Assembly (NCBI GenBank): GCA_041166385.1
Contig: JBEEFW010000166.1
Span: 1 to 64,000, forward strand
From: DASUCS01 sp041166385
GTDB lineage: Bacteria > Actinomycetota > Acidimicrobiia > Acidimicrobiales > JACDCH01
Reading direction: 5' to 3'
Length of the DNA stretch: 64,000 bases
Part shown: positions 35,750 to 44,144 of the stretch, piece after piece
Numbering within the stretch: the stretch's first letter is position 1
Layout: the number at the start of each line of letters is the position of its first letter
Notes under the pieces: generated by a model
Seen by the model: the letters and a program-made list of their open reading frames with translations, nothing else
What the model was told of the DNA's origin: nothing
Databases searched by the model: none
Translations under genes and position numbers: made by a program

Positions 35750-35758
35750 CCACCGAAG

Positions 35759-36544
35759 ATGCGGATCGCTACGTGGAACGTCAACTCGCTCAAGGCACGG
35801 TTACCGCGCGTGGAGGGGTGGCTCGAGGAGGCGCAGCCCGACGTGCTGTGCATGCAAGAGACCAAGCTCGCCGACACGGCGTTTCCGGCGCTGACCTTCT
35901 CTGCTCTCGGGTACGAATCGGCACACCACGGAGAGGGTCGTTGGAACGGTGTCGCGATTCTCAGTCGCGTCGGCCTCGAGGCTCCGTCGTCGGGGTTCGC
36001 GCCTGGCGACGAGATCATGGGCAACGAAGCCCGCATCTTGTCGGCGACCTGCGGGGGCGTGCGCGTGGCCACGGTGTACGTGCCCAACGGACGTTCGCTC
36101 GATCACGAGCAATACCGGTTCAAGCTCGATTGGTTGGCGCGTCTTCGCGCTCACCTCGACAGCGCCTGCGACCCCAATGCCCCCGTCGTCGTCTGCGGCG
36201 ACTTCAACATCGCCCCCGAGGATCGTGACGTGTGGGATGCGAGCGCAGTCCACGGCGCGACGCACGTGAGTGAGCCCGAGCGCGCCGCCCTCGACGAGCT
36301 GAAGGCGTGGGGTCTCGTCGATGTCTTTCGCCGTCACTTTGACGACACCGGTCTGTATTCGTGGTGGGACTACCGGGCCGGCAACTTTCACAAGCACCTC
36401 GGGATGCGCATCGATCTCATGCTTGCGAGCAAGCCGCTCGCAGAGCGATCGCGATGGGCACTCATCGACCGCAACGCCCGCAAAGGCCAGCTCCCTTCTG
36501 ACCACGCACCCTTGATCGTCGACTTCGACACGGAGGACCTGTGA
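35759..36544 (+). CDS. xthA: Exodeoxyribonuclease III / AP endonuclease
   Basis: This 261-aa enzyme of base-excision repair cuts 5' of abasic sites and trims 3' blocked ends. It is a typical Xth/APE1 fold. The metal and catalytic residues are visible: N in MRIATWNVNSLKAR, E in CMQETKL, D and N in CGDFNIAPED, GLVDVFR, WWDYRAGNFHKHLGMRID, and the final SDHAPL His. It leads an operon of four genes whose junctions overlap or abut (GTGA, TGATG, directly adjacent). Confidence 0.95.
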   Translation: MRIATWNVNSLKARLPRVEGWLEEAQPDVLCMQETKLADTAFPALTFSALGYESAHHGEGRWNGVAILSRVGLEAPSSGFAPGDEIMGNEARILSATCGGVRVATVYVPNGRSLDHEQYRFKLDWLARLRAHLDSACDPNAPVVVCGDFNIAPEDRDVWDASAVHGATHVSEPERAALDELKAWGLVDVFRRHFDDTGLYSWWDYRAGNFHKHLGMRIDLMLASKPLAERSRWALIDRNARKGQLPSDHAPLIVDFDTEDL

Positions 36545-37218
36545 CATTTACGTGGCCAGAGCTTCCGTCCGACGAGACGCCAGAACGTCGCGCTGAAGTT
36601 CGACGGCTCGCTGATGCCTTGCGCAGCGTGATCGAGCGATTCGTCGCAACGACCGCCCCGCTCGAGGTCTTCCATGGTGTCGCCGACGACCTCGAGGAGA
36701 TCGCGGCGCGCCTCGGCGCCTACCCGCAGGACCATCTGTTCACCGGGATCGCCGAGGCCGGGCCCGCGGGCGACTCGGCGGGTCCCTTCGACAACAGCCC
36801 GCTCATGGGGCTGTCGAACCCACTCGCGCCGCCGATGCGCATGGAGATCCAGTCCGATCGCGTCATCGGCACGGTCGTCTGCGGCTCCGCCTACGAAGGT
36901 CCGCCAGGGCACGTGCACGGTGGCTACATCGCGGCGATGTTCGACGAGCTCCTCGGACTCGCTCAGTCCTTGTCGGGCAATCACGGCATGACCGGTCGCC
37001 TCACGATCCACTACCGATCGCCGACGCCGCTGAACACCGAGTTGCGGATGGAGGGCTGGCTCGATCGGGCGGATGGTCGCAAGATCATCTGCCGCGGCAC
37101 GTTGCACAATGGCGACGTCTTGTGTGCCGAGGCCGAGGGCCTGTTCATCAGCGTGGACTTCTCGAAGCTCCAACAGATGCTGGAAGCGCGGGAGGCCGCC
37201 CGCGGAGGGAGTGCGTGA
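36541..37218 (+). CDS. PaaI-type acyl-CoA thioesterase
   Basis: This 225-aa protein has a hot-dog domain in its second half: FDNSPLMGLSNPL, then GHVHGGYIAAMFDELLG with the PaaI active-site Asp/Gly segment, and TIHYRSPTPLNTELRM. The first 75 residues are a helical extension that is not part of the hot-dog domain. It probably hydrolyses acyl-CoA thioesters in the cytoplasm. GTG 36541 overlaps the xthA stop by 4 nt, and its own TGA overlaps the next ATG. Confidence 0.85.
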   Translation: MTFTWPELPSDETPERRAEVRRLADALRSVIERFVATTAPLEVFHGVADDLEEIAARLGAYPQDHLFTGIAEAGPAGDSAGPFDNSPLMGLSNPLAPPMRMEIQSDRVIGTVVCGSAYEGPPGHVHGGYIAAMFDELLGLAQSLSGNHGMTGRLTIHYRSPTPLNTELRMEGWLDRADGRKIICRGTLHNGDVLCAEAEGLFISVDFSKLQQMLEAREAARGGSA

Positions 37219-37865
37219 TGGCGTTCAAGGGCTGGCGGGCAGAGGCCATCGAGTTCTTCGAAGCGCTCGAAGCCGACAACTCGAGGGCGTTCTGGCACGC
37301 GCACAAGGCCGCGTACGAGCAAGAGGTGAAGCGACCGATGGAGGAGCTCCTCGACGAGCTCGCCAAGGAGTTCGGCGAAGGCAAGATCTTCCGGCCGAAC
37401 CGCGACATCCGTTTCAGCCTCGACAAGTCGCCGTACAAGACCAACATCGCGGGCACGCTCAGCAAGGGCGGGTACATCTCGCTGTCAGCTGACGCCTTCG
37501 GCGTGGGGTCGGGCATGTACATGCCGATGCCTGATCAACTCGATCGGTTGCGGCGCGCGGTGGCAGACAACCGCACGGGCGGCCAGATCGAGAAGCTCGT
37601 GAACACGGTGAAGAGCGAGGGCATCGAGGTCAGCGCGCACGAAACGCTGAAGACCGCGCCGAAGGGCTATCCGAAGGATCACCCGCGGATCGAGCTTCTG
37701 CGAATGAAGGGAATCATCACGTGGAAGCAGTGGCCGATCGCGGCGTGGCTCGGCACCCCGAAGGCGAAGCAGCGCGTCGCCGATGTGCTGCACGCAGCCA
37801 AACCGATCAATGCGTGGCTCGACAAGCACGTGGGGCCGACCACCATGTCGATGGAGCGCCGGTAG
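37218..37865 (+). CDS. DUF2461 family protein
   Basis: The 215-aa protein matches the DUF2461/TIGR02453 pattern: FKGWRAEAIEFFEALEADN at the start, FWHAHKAAYEQEVKRPMEEL, then FRPNRDIRFSLDKSPYKTNI and a later KRWP-like segment (WKQWP). Family function is unknown; members are found in bacteria and fungi, often beside nucleic-acid or stress genes. It is translationally coupled to the thioesterase gene upstream (TGATG), and the YjbR-like gene starts immediately after its stop. Confidence 0.88.
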   Translation: MAFKGWRAEAIEFFEALEADNSRAFWHAHKAAYEQEVKRPMEELLDELAKEFGEGKIFRPNRDIRFSLDKSPYKTNIAGTLSKGGYISLSADAFGVGSGMYMPMPDQLDRLRRAVADNRTGGQIEKLVNTVKSEGIEVSAHETLKTAPKGYPKDHPRIELLRMKGIITWKQWPIAAWLGTPKAKQRVADVLHAAKPINAWLDKHVGPTTMSMERR

Positions 37866-38237
37866 GTGCCGGGCCGAGCTGAGGTCCTCAAGCGTTTGCG
37901 CAAGATCTGCCTGGGCTTTCCGGAGGCGACCGAGAAGGTCAGTCACGGTGAACCCACATGGTTCGTACGTGACAAGAAGGTCTTCGTGATGTTCGACGAC
38001 CACCACCACGGTGCCGATCACATCGCGATCTGGTGTCCCGCGCCGCCTGGAGTGCAGGGCGCGCTGGTCGACGAGGAACCCGACCGCTTCTTCGTGCCGC
38101 CCTACGTGGGCCACCGAGGCTGGATCGGTGTTCGTCTCGACGTCGAGGTCGACTGGGATGAGGTCGCCGGCATCGCGGCCGACTCGTACCGCATGGTGGC
38201 TCCCAAGAAGCTGATCGCGGAACTCGACGCCCGCTAG
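37866..38237 (+). CDS. MmcQ/YjbR-family protein
   Basis: This 123-aa protein belongs to the MmcQ/YjbR group, a small double-wing DNA-binding-like fold. Markers are VLKRLRKICLGFPEATEKVSHG, TWFVRDKKVFVMF and the C-terminal SYRMVAPKKLIAEL. GTG 37866 abuts the DUF2461 stop. It is the last gene of the xthA operon and converges with the metallophosphoesterase gene with a 4-bp overlap. No enzymatic role is established. Confidence 0.88.
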   Translation: MPGRAEVLKRLRKICLGFPEATEKVSHGEPTWFVRDKKVFVMFDDHHHGADHIAIWCPAPPGVQGALVDEEPDRFFVPPYVGHRGWIGVRLDVEVDWDEVAGIAADSYRMVAPKKLIAELDAR

Positions 38238-40147
38238 TCAGTTCGCGAGATCGTCTGCATCCGGCGACGAACGGCCAGCGCACCCGCCATCGCGGCGCCG
38301 CCGACCACCAGTGGCAGGTCGATGCCGGTGCGAGCGATACCCGAGCGATCAGACGATGACGACGACGGCGGATGGGGATCGAACGGAGCCTTCATGACGA
38401 GCTCGACGTTGAGATCCGTCGGTACGCCGAGCTTGCTGACGGGGTCCACCTGAGGATCGTTCGCGGACAACTCCCGGCTGATCGATGCGAGCCCGAGCAG
38501 GGACAGGTCACTCGGATCGGCGGCGGCCGGAGCGGCGTGTTCGATGATCGTCGCGAAGATCGACAGCGTGCCGTCGTGGTTGTCGACCAGCTCGACGAGC
38601 CGGGCATGCTCCGGGTAGTCGACATGCGCGGCGGTCGTGATCTCCCAGAAGCCGCCGGTGTAGCCCGTGGGGTCGGGTACGGGGTTCACGCGGTTCACGT
38701 GCGTGTGGCCGTTGACCCACGCGATCACGTTGGGAAAGCGTTTCAGGAGGGCGTGGAGCTCGGTGAACGTCAGCCGCTGCTCGGCGGGGCTCGCCGGATC
38801 GGGGACCGGGTTGCCCAGCGTGGCCTTGTTGTGATGGCTGAACAGGACCACGAGCTGGTCGGCGTGACCGGTCCGCACCTCCGTGCCGCCGGTGTCGCGA
38901 TAGCGGCCGCTCGCCTCGATGAGCCGCGCTTCGAGCCACGCCATCTGCGCCTCGCCGATCGACCCGTCGGCGTACCCGCCGTGGTTCACGGTGTCGAGGC
39001 TGATCCCGAGGACACCCGGCGCAACCGGAAACGTGTAGTACAGCTGCGTCGTCCCGAGCATGTCCTGCGTGTAGCCGTGGCCGTGCGGTCCGGGCGTGCT
39101 CGGCGACGCGAGATGCGCGTTGATCCATTCGTCGATGGACACCGCGCGCCGCGCCAGATCAGGGGTGACCGGTCGTACTGGCGCACCTTGCGACAGCAGG
39201 TTCGCGACGTTCGGGTTGGCGAACGCGTTCTGGATGTCAGTCGGTGAGACACCCGCCGCGAGGTTGATCGGCTTGGCGTTTCCGGTGGCGACGGTATCGA
39301 AGGGACGCACGTCGCCCGGTTGGACGCCCGGCATGTTGCCCTGGATGAGTCCGTCGTGGTTTCCGTAGCACGAGTACCACGGCATGTGCAGCCCGGGCGC
39401 GTCGAACGCCGTGATCGCGGCCGCGAGCAGTCCGGGATACTCCGGGAAGTCGTTCACCGCCTTGTAGTCGTCGACGATCCCGGCGTCCGGATGCCAGTAG
39501 TGCGGATCGGGAGGGTCGACGTCGTCCTGCACGCCCTCGTACATGCCGGCGGCACCGCTGTTCGGCACCAGGTGCCCGCCGTCGAGCGTGGTGATGAACC
39601 ACGCGAGCTCGTTGTGCTGCTGGTTGTCGATGTTGTCGCCCGTCGACACGCACACGTCGAACGGCCGGCCGGTGACCGGACCGGCGGCGATCGAGTTGAT
39701 GCGCGCGATCATCGAGGTGGCCACTTGATTCGTCAGCGTCTCTTGCGCGCGAAACGCGCTCTCGAACGGCGAACCGTACCGATCGAGGAACTCGACCCGT
39801 GACGGGCTCTGGGCGTCGATCAGGTGCACATCGGTGAGGTGCACGAGCGCCAGCATCGGGATGCGTCGGTCTTCGCGCCCGTCCTTCGGCTCGGCGAGGT
39901 CGCTGCGCACCACGATCGGCCATCCTGGGCCGTCGCCCAGAAGTCGATAGCCAGCGGCACCCAGGCGCACCACCGTCGCCTCGAGCGTCGTACCGCTCGG
40001 GTCGACGGCGATTGCCATCGTGCCGCGCAGTGCCGCGGCCCGTGCCGGCGTCCAGAGGTCGCCGGTCCACCCAACGGCGCCGATGGCCGCCATGCGCGCG
40101 AGGAGCGCGCGACGCGACACGTGCGAACTGCGACCCCCGAATTCCAC
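38234..40147 (-). CDS. Tat-exported metallophosphoesterase with C-terminal membrane anchor
   Basis: The 637-aa protein starts with a Tat signal (SRRALLARMAAIGAVGW). The calcineurin-like core shows LTDVHLIDA, STGDNID, CYGNHDGLIQG, LFSHHNK and VNGHTHVNRV, giving the two-metal site. It resembles the actinobacterial TIGR03767 type. The C-terminus is RTGIDLPLVVGGAAMAGALAVRRR, one membrane helix followed by Arg residues, preceded by a Ser/Pro-rich stretch; it is probably tethered on the outside. The substrate is unknown (a phosphoester or nucleotide). GTG 40147 has TAGCGT 9 nt upstream. Confidence 0.88.
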   Translation of the reverse strand: MEFGGRSSHVSRRALLARMAAIGAVGWTGDLWTPARAAALRGTMAIAVDPSGTTLEATVVRLGAAGYRLLGDGPGWPIVVRSDLAEPKDGREDRRIPMLALVHLTDVHLIDAQSPSRVEFLDRYGSPFESAFRAQETLTNQVATSMIARINSIAAGPVTGRPFDVCVSTGDNIDNQQHNELAWFITTLDGGHLVPNSGAAGMYEGVQDDVDPPDPHYWHPDAGIVDDYKAVNDFPEYPGLLAAAITAFDAPGLHMPWYSCYGNHDGLIQGNMPGVQPGDVRPFDTVATGNAKPINLAAGVSPTDIQNAFANPNVANLLSQGAPVRPVTPDLARRAVSIDEWINAHLASPSTPGPHGHGYTQDMLGTTQLYYTFPVAPGVLGISLDTVNHGGYADGSIGEAQMAWLEARLIEASGRYRDTGGTEVRTGHADQLVVLFSHHNKATLGNPVPDPASPAEQRLTFTELHALLKRFPNVIAWVNGHTHVNRVNPVPDPTGYTGGFWEITTAAHVDYPEHARLVELVDNHDGTLSIFATIIEHAAPAAADPSDLSLLGLASISRELSANDPQVDPVSKLGVPTDLNVELVMKAPFDPHPPSSSSSDRSGIARTGIDLPLVVGGAAMAGALAVRRRMQTISRTD

Positions 40148-40156
40148 TCGGAGGTG

Positions 40157-40162
40157 ACGCTA
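40157..40162 (-). promoter_or_regulatory. -10 box of the metallophosphoesterase gene
   Basis: TAGCGT on the minus strand is followed by 9 nt and then GTG 40147. Confidence 0.5.
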
Positions 40163-40167
40163 GTTGG

Positions 40168-40509
40168 CTAACCGACGCGGTGGCGAAGCTTGGCGAGGCC
40201 GTCGCCGAGGGCGACGCGTAGGTCGGCGCGGGGCACGCCGAGGTCGTGCTGGATCTGCCGAATCGTGCGCGGTTCTCGTCCGTCCAGGCCGTAGCGAGCG
40301 GTGATCACCGCGCGCTCTACGGGTGCGAGATCGTCGAGCAGACGGGGAGAGGCGGCGTGCAGGCTGACGAGGTCGTCATCGGTGTCGCTCGTGACATCGA
40401 GGAGCTCCTCGAGTTGATCAGTGCCGATGTCGGCATCGTGATCGGGGTACGGCCAACCCTCGTCGCTCGGCCAGGAATCATCCGTGATCCAAGAGAGCGA
40501 GCCAGTCAT
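40168..40509 (-). CDS. Stand-alone sigma-70 region 4-like protein
   Basis: The last 55 residues of this 113-aa protein (LAPVERAVITARYGLDG, REPRTIRQIQHDLGVPRADLR, LAKLRHRV) look like sigma-70 region 4, the -35-binding helix-turn-helix. The first 50 residues are acidic (SDTDDDLVSLHAAS) and carry no region 2. It could act as a DNA-binding regulator, an anti-sigma-like or a partial sigma protein. It lies between the metallophosphoesterase and DUF2505 genes with no overlap. Confidence 0.7.
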   Translation of the reverse strand: MTGSLSWITDDSWPSDEGWPYPDHDADIGTDQLEELLDVTSDTDDDLVSLHAASPRLLDDLAPVERAVITARYGLDGREPRTIRQIQHDLGVPRADLRVALGDGLAKLRHRVG

Positions 40510-40541
40510 GAATCCAGTTGTCGCGCCGGACTACCGAACCG

Positions 40542-41042
40542 TCAACCGCCCTGGTGAGCCAGCCAGCGCTCGACCAGCTCGACCTCTGCGTCAAGGTGCT
40601 CGCGGAGTCCCGAGACGATCGCGTTCTCGACCCGTCCGCCGACGAGCGGCATGCGGATCTTGAGGTCGCCCGTGCACTTCCGAGTGGTGGTGGCCTCGCC
40701 TGCGGGCTGGAATCGGTACGTACCGGAGCAGGTGAAGCGGTCGGCGTAGTGGTCGGCGATCATCTGGTAACTCACGTTGTGCGCAGGAAGATCGTGATCG
40801 GCCTCCTCCACCCAGGTCAGCTTGGCGGGGTCGACCGCAGCGCGTACTGCGGCGGACAGGTGGCCCGTGAACCGATAGCGCACGCGGAGGCGCACGATTG
40901 CTCCTCGGACCTCGCGCGACAGGAGCTCTGGGCGGGCCAGGTTGGGAAGAGCTTCCAGGGATTCGTAGAAGCCCGGGTCGACGAAGGCGTTGGCAACGGC
41001 ATCGACCGGACCGGCGATCCGCTGCTCCAGTTGAAACCGCAT
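40542..41042 (-). CDS. DUF2505 (SRPBCC/START-like) protein
   Basis: This 166-aa protein has a START-like lipid-binding fold of the DUF2505 type: MRFQLEQRIAGPVDAVANAF, FYESLEALPNL, VRLRVRYRFTGHL and the C-terminal amphipathic helix ENAIVSGLREHLDAEVELV. DUF2505 proteins occur mainly in actinobacteria. ATG 41042 overlaps the stop of the uvrD2-like gene (ATGA), so the two are translationally coupled. Ligand and role are unknown. Confidence 0.85.
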   Translation of the reverse strand: MRFQLEQRIAGPVDAVANAFVDPGFYESLEALPNLARPELLSREVRGAIVRLRVRYRFTGHLSAAVRAAVDPAKLTWVEEADHDLPAHNVSYQMIADHYADRFTCSGTYRFQPAGEATTTRKCTGDLKIRMPLVGGRVENAIVSGLREHLDAEVELVERWLAHQGG

Positions 41043-43123
41043 CAGTGCCCCGCGACCACGGCGAGCAGGTCGTCGCCGTACCGCTCGAGCTTCACCCGGC
41101 CGATGCCGGGTACTGCCAACAGCCCGGCCTTGTCGGTCGGCCGCCGCGCGGCAACCTCGGTGAGGGTCTTGTCGTCGAAGATCACGAACGCCGGAACGGC
41201 CGCCGCTTTCGCCTGCTGTGACCGCCACCGTCGCAGTTCCTCGAACAGCACTTGACCGCCCTGGTCGAGTGTCGTTGCCGCCCGCCCCCGTACGCGGGGA
41301 GTGCCCGCGGCTCGCACGGTCTCGCGCACGATCGGCAGATGCTCGGCGGCGTCGGCCGGTGCCGCGCCCCGGCGCATCGCGTCGAGCACGGGCTCGATCT
41401 CGTCGAGATACGGCGAGGGTCGCCGCTGGGCCACGCGGGTGCCGAAGGTCCGTGTCTCCGCGTAGTGCAGCCACAGTTCGCGTTCGGCGCGCGTGACCGC
41501 GACGTAGAACAGCCGGCGCTCCTCGGCGGCGGCTTCATTGGTCTGCGCGTGGCCGATGGGCACGAGGCCCGACTCGAGCCCCGCGAGATGCACGATCGGC
41601 CACTCGAGCCCCTTGGCCGCGTGGAAGGTGGCGATGTCGACCGCGTCGGCACCGCCGCCCCCGTCGTCGGTAGCGACCGTTGCGTTCAACCACGTCTCGA
41701 GTCCGACAGCCGACGGCGAACGGTCTTCGACCAGGTACTCGTTCGCCAGGCGCAAGAGCTCCTCCAGATTGCGGATGCGCGCCAGCTCGGCATCGGAGAG
41801 CAGCGCGGGTGCCTCTGATGGCACGTCGTCGAACTCGAGCTCGCTTTCGTCTTCCGCCCATTCCACGCCTTCGCCGAGGTCAGAGTGCTGCGGCACACGA
41901 AGCTCGAGATCGATCAGCGCGTCGCGCAGACCCGCGGGCGATCGCCGCATCGCGCCCAACGCCTCGCGCACCTCCGGCAGTTGGAGGAACGGTGTCTGCC
42001 CTCGCACGCGCACAGGTGCACCAGCGGCACGCAGTGATTCGGCCAGCAGCACCGCCTGCGCGTTGGTGCGCGTCAGCACCGCGTGATGCGACCACGGCGT
42101 GTCTCGGCTGTGCCGCCGCACGACGGCCTTGGCGATGGCCTGCGCCTCGTGTGTGTCGGAGGGGTGCGACTGCACTTCTGGCACGGGCCCTTCGGGCCGG
42201 GTTGCCCGAAGCCGCAACGTCGACACGGCGCCGCACTCGAGCACGCGGTTCGCGGTGGCCACGACTTGCGGTGACGACCGGTAGTTGCGCTCGAGCGTGA
42301 TCGTCTCGGTGCCCGCGATGCGGCTGGGGAGTCTCGTGATGAGCGTGGGGTCGGCGCCGTTCCAGGCGTAGATCGCTTGGTTCGGGTCGCCGACGATGCA
42401 CAGGTCGGGCCGCTCGCCTCGCCACGCCTCGAGCAACCGGAACTGCAGCGGGTTCACGTCTTGGAACTCGTCGACGAAGAGGTGGCGGAACTGCCAACGC
42501 TGCGAGCTGGCGAACTCCGCGTCGGTCTCGATCCCGTGGGCGCACAGCCGGAGGAGATCGTCGAAGTCGACGAGGCGTCGATTGCGCTTCTCTTGCTCGT
42601 AGCGGCCGTACAGGTCGGCCAGCGCCTCGGCCGCCATCGGTGGCCGGCGGCGAGCGGCCGCCGCTTCGCGCGGGTAGTCGGCGGGCGAGACCATGCGCGC
42701 CTTGGCCCACTCGATCTCCATGGCAACGTCGACCGCCTTCACGCCCGATCCGCGCCCGAGCAACCGGCCCAGCAGCTGCCCCTTTCGCTCCAGGAGCGTC
42801 GGCGCCTGCATGTGGCGATCCGCCCACGAGCGCCGGAGCTGCGCATACGCGACGGCATGGAACGTGCCGGCCACGATGCGATCGCGCAGCCCGAGCACAC
42901 GCAACCGATGACCGAGCTCACCTGCGGCTTTGCGGGTGAAGGTGAGCGCCACGACGTGGCGTGGATCAGCGACTTCGGTGACGCACCGGTAGGCGATGCG
43001 CCTGGTCAGCACCCGTGTCTTGCCCGACCCTGCGCCCGCGAGGATCACGAGCGGGGCCGCCTCAGACGTCACGGCTTCTCGCTGTGACTCGTTGAGACCC
43101 TCGAGCAGCGCCGCGGCGTCCAT
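41042..43123 (-). CDS. uvrD2: UvrD/Rep-type helicase with HRDC-like C-terminus (UvrD2 like)
   Basis: The 693-aa protein is a superfamily 1A 3'-5' DNA helicase. It shows the Q motif (LNESQREAV), Walker A GAGSGKT (30-36), ALTFTRKAAGELG, Walker B FVDEFQDVNPLQF, GDPNQAIYAW, LERNYRSSPQVV and the VTRAERELWL motif VI. The C-terminus (LFEELRRWRSQQAKAAAVPAFV...VPGIGRVKLERYG) is HRDC-like, as in mycobacterial UvrD2. It likely unwinds DNA in repair. ATG 43123 has TACTGT 9 nt upstream. Confidence 0.9.
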   Translation of the reverse strand: MDAAALLEGLNESQREAVTSEAAPLVILAGAGSGKTRVLTRRIAYRCVTEVADPRHVVALTFTRKAAGELGHRLRVLGLRDRIVAGTFHAVAYAQLRRSWADRHMQAPTLLERKGQLLGRLLGRGSGVKAVDVAMEIEWAKARMVSPADYPREAAAARRRPPMAAEALADLYGRYEQEKRNRRLVDFDDLLRLCAHGIETDAEFASSQRWQFRHLFVDEFQDVNPLQFRLLEAWRGERPDLCIVGDPNQAIYAWNGADPTLITRLPSRIAGTETITLERNYRSSPQVVATANRVLECGAVSTLRLRATRPEGPVPEVQSHPSDTHEAQAIAKAVVRRHSRDTPWSHHAVLTRTNAQAVLLAESLRAAGAPVRVRGQTPFLQLPEVREALGAMRRSPAGLRDALIDLELRVPQHSDLGEGVEWAEDESELEFDDVPSEAPALLSDAELARIRNLEELLRLANEYLVEDRSPSAVGLETWLNATVATDDGGGGADAVDIATFHAAKGLEWPIVHLAGLESGLVPIGHAQTNEAAAEERRLFYVAVTRAERELWLHYAETRTFGTRVAQRRPSPYLDEIEPVLDAMRRGAAPADAAEHLPIVRETVRAAGTPRVRGRAATTLDQGGQVLFEELRRWRSQQAKAAAVPAFVIFDDKTLTEVAARRPTDKAGLLAVPGIGRVKLERYGDDLLAVVAGH

Positions 43124-43132
43124 GTCGTTCCG

Positions 43133-43138
43133 ACAGTA
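43133..43138 (-). promoter_or_regulatory. -10 box of the uvrD2-like gene
   Basis: TACTGT on the minus strand is followed by 9 nt and then ATG 43123. Confidence 0.5.
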
Positions 43139-43166
43139 CTGATCACGTGTGACAGTGGGGGCCGTG

Positions 43167-43511
43167 ATGGACGTCGGTCTGGAGGAGTTCGAGGAGCTCG
43201 TGGCCACGGCGCTCGACGGGATTCCGTCCGCCATCGGGCACTTCATGGACAACGTCGCCGTCTTCGTCGAGGACGGGCGGCCGGACGGCACGATCCTCGG
43301 GTTGTACCAAGGCGTTCCGCTGACCCGGCGGGAGAACTACGGCATCGGGGGCGGGATGCCCGATCGCATCACGATCTACCGGCAGCCGATCCTGGCGCAC
43401 TGCAACAGTGACGCCGAGGTGATCGATGCCGTACGGATCACCGTCGTGCACGAGGTCGGGCACCACTTCGGGCTGTCCGATGCTCGCCTTCGCGAACTCG
43501 GCTACGGGTAG
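43167..43511 (+). CDS. Minimal zincin metallopeptidase-family protein (DUF1025)
   Basis: This 114-aa protein belongs to the small zincin family with HEVGHHFGLSD as the metal motif (two His, Glu and a further acid). The start EEFEELVATALDGIP and MDNVAVFVED are family features. It may be a minimal protease, though activity is unproven for the family. ATG 43167 is preferred from these family starts, with a G-rich SD 8 nt upstream; GTG 43149 would add six residues. Its TAG stop is part of the next gene's -10 box. Confidence 0.86.
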   Translation: MDVGLEEFEELVATALDGIPSAIGHFMDNVAVFVEDGRPDGTILGLYQGVPLTRRENYGIGGGMPDRITIYRQPILAHCNSDAEVIDAVRITVVHEVGHHFGLSDARLRELGYG

Positions 43512-43514
43512 CTT
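43509..43514 (+). promoter_or_regulatory. -10 box overlapping the metallopeptidase stop codon
   Basis: TAGCTT is followed by 6 nt and then GTG 43521. Its first three bases are the stop codon of the upstream gene. Confidence 0.5.
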
Positions 43515-43520
43515 TCCGGC

Positions 43521-44144
43521 GTGGCATTCCCGCAGAAGCTGTTGAACGACGGGGAACAGGTCGCGCTCGACCTCCGACCCCACTGGTGGTACATGGCCGG
43601 GCCCACGGCCGCGCTGGTCGGCTCGATTCTCCTCGGCGTGCTCGCACTGCAGTCCGACATCTCGTTCTTCAAGATCGTGTGCGCGCTGCTGCTGCTGTTC
43701 TGCCTCGGCTGGTTCGGCATTCGCTACGCCAAATGGACGACCACCAACTTCGTCGTCACCAGCGACCGCGTGATCAATCGCTATGGCGTGATATCGAAGC
43801 ACGGGATCGAGATCCCGCTCGAGCGGATCAACACCGTCTTCTTCAACCAGTCGATCTTCGAGCGCCTGCTCGGCGCCGGCGATCTCGGTATCGAGTCAGC
43901 GGGGGAGCGCGGCGCCGAGACGTTTGAAGACGTCCGCAAGCCGGCCTTCGTGCAGAACGAGATCTACCGGCAGATGGAAGCCAACTCGAGCCGCATGTAC
44001 GGCGGTCGCCAGCAGGCACCGACGCAAGAGTCGGGGCTCTCCATTCCTGAGCAGATCGAGAAGCTCGACGAGCTCCGCAAGCGTGGCGTCATCTCCGAGC
44101 AGGAGTTCGCGGCGAAGAAGGCCGAGCTGCTCAACCGCATGTAG
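43521..44144 (+). CDS. PH-domain (bPH2) membrane protein with SHOCT tail
   Basis: The 207-aa protein has two membrane helices (about residues 24-44 and 50-66), a bacterial PH-like domain (TTTNFVVTSDRVINRYGVIS, IPLERINTV) and a C-terminal SHOCT helix hairpin (IPEQIEKLDELRKRGVISEQEFAAKKAELL). The combination is common in actinobacteria, where the tail is thought to bind partners. The function is unknown. It abuts the convergent fluC gene with no spacing. Confidence 0.86.
   Translation: MAFPQKLLNDGEQVALDLRPHWWYMAGPTAALVGSILLGVLALQSDISFFKIVCALLLLFCLGWFGIRYAKWTTTNFVVTSDRVINRYGVISKHGIEIPLERINTVFFNQSIFERLLGAGDLGIESAGERGAETFEDVRKPAFVQNEIYRQMEANSSRMYGGRQQAPTQESGLSIPEQIEKLDELRKRGVISEQEFAAKKAELLNRM

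Noticed and set aside
40120..40147. Sortase-type LPxTG signal in the metallophosphoesterase C-terminus
   Set aside because: The C-terminal IARTG before the helix resembles a sorting motif loosely but lacks LPxTG. A simple membrane anchor is enough to explain it.
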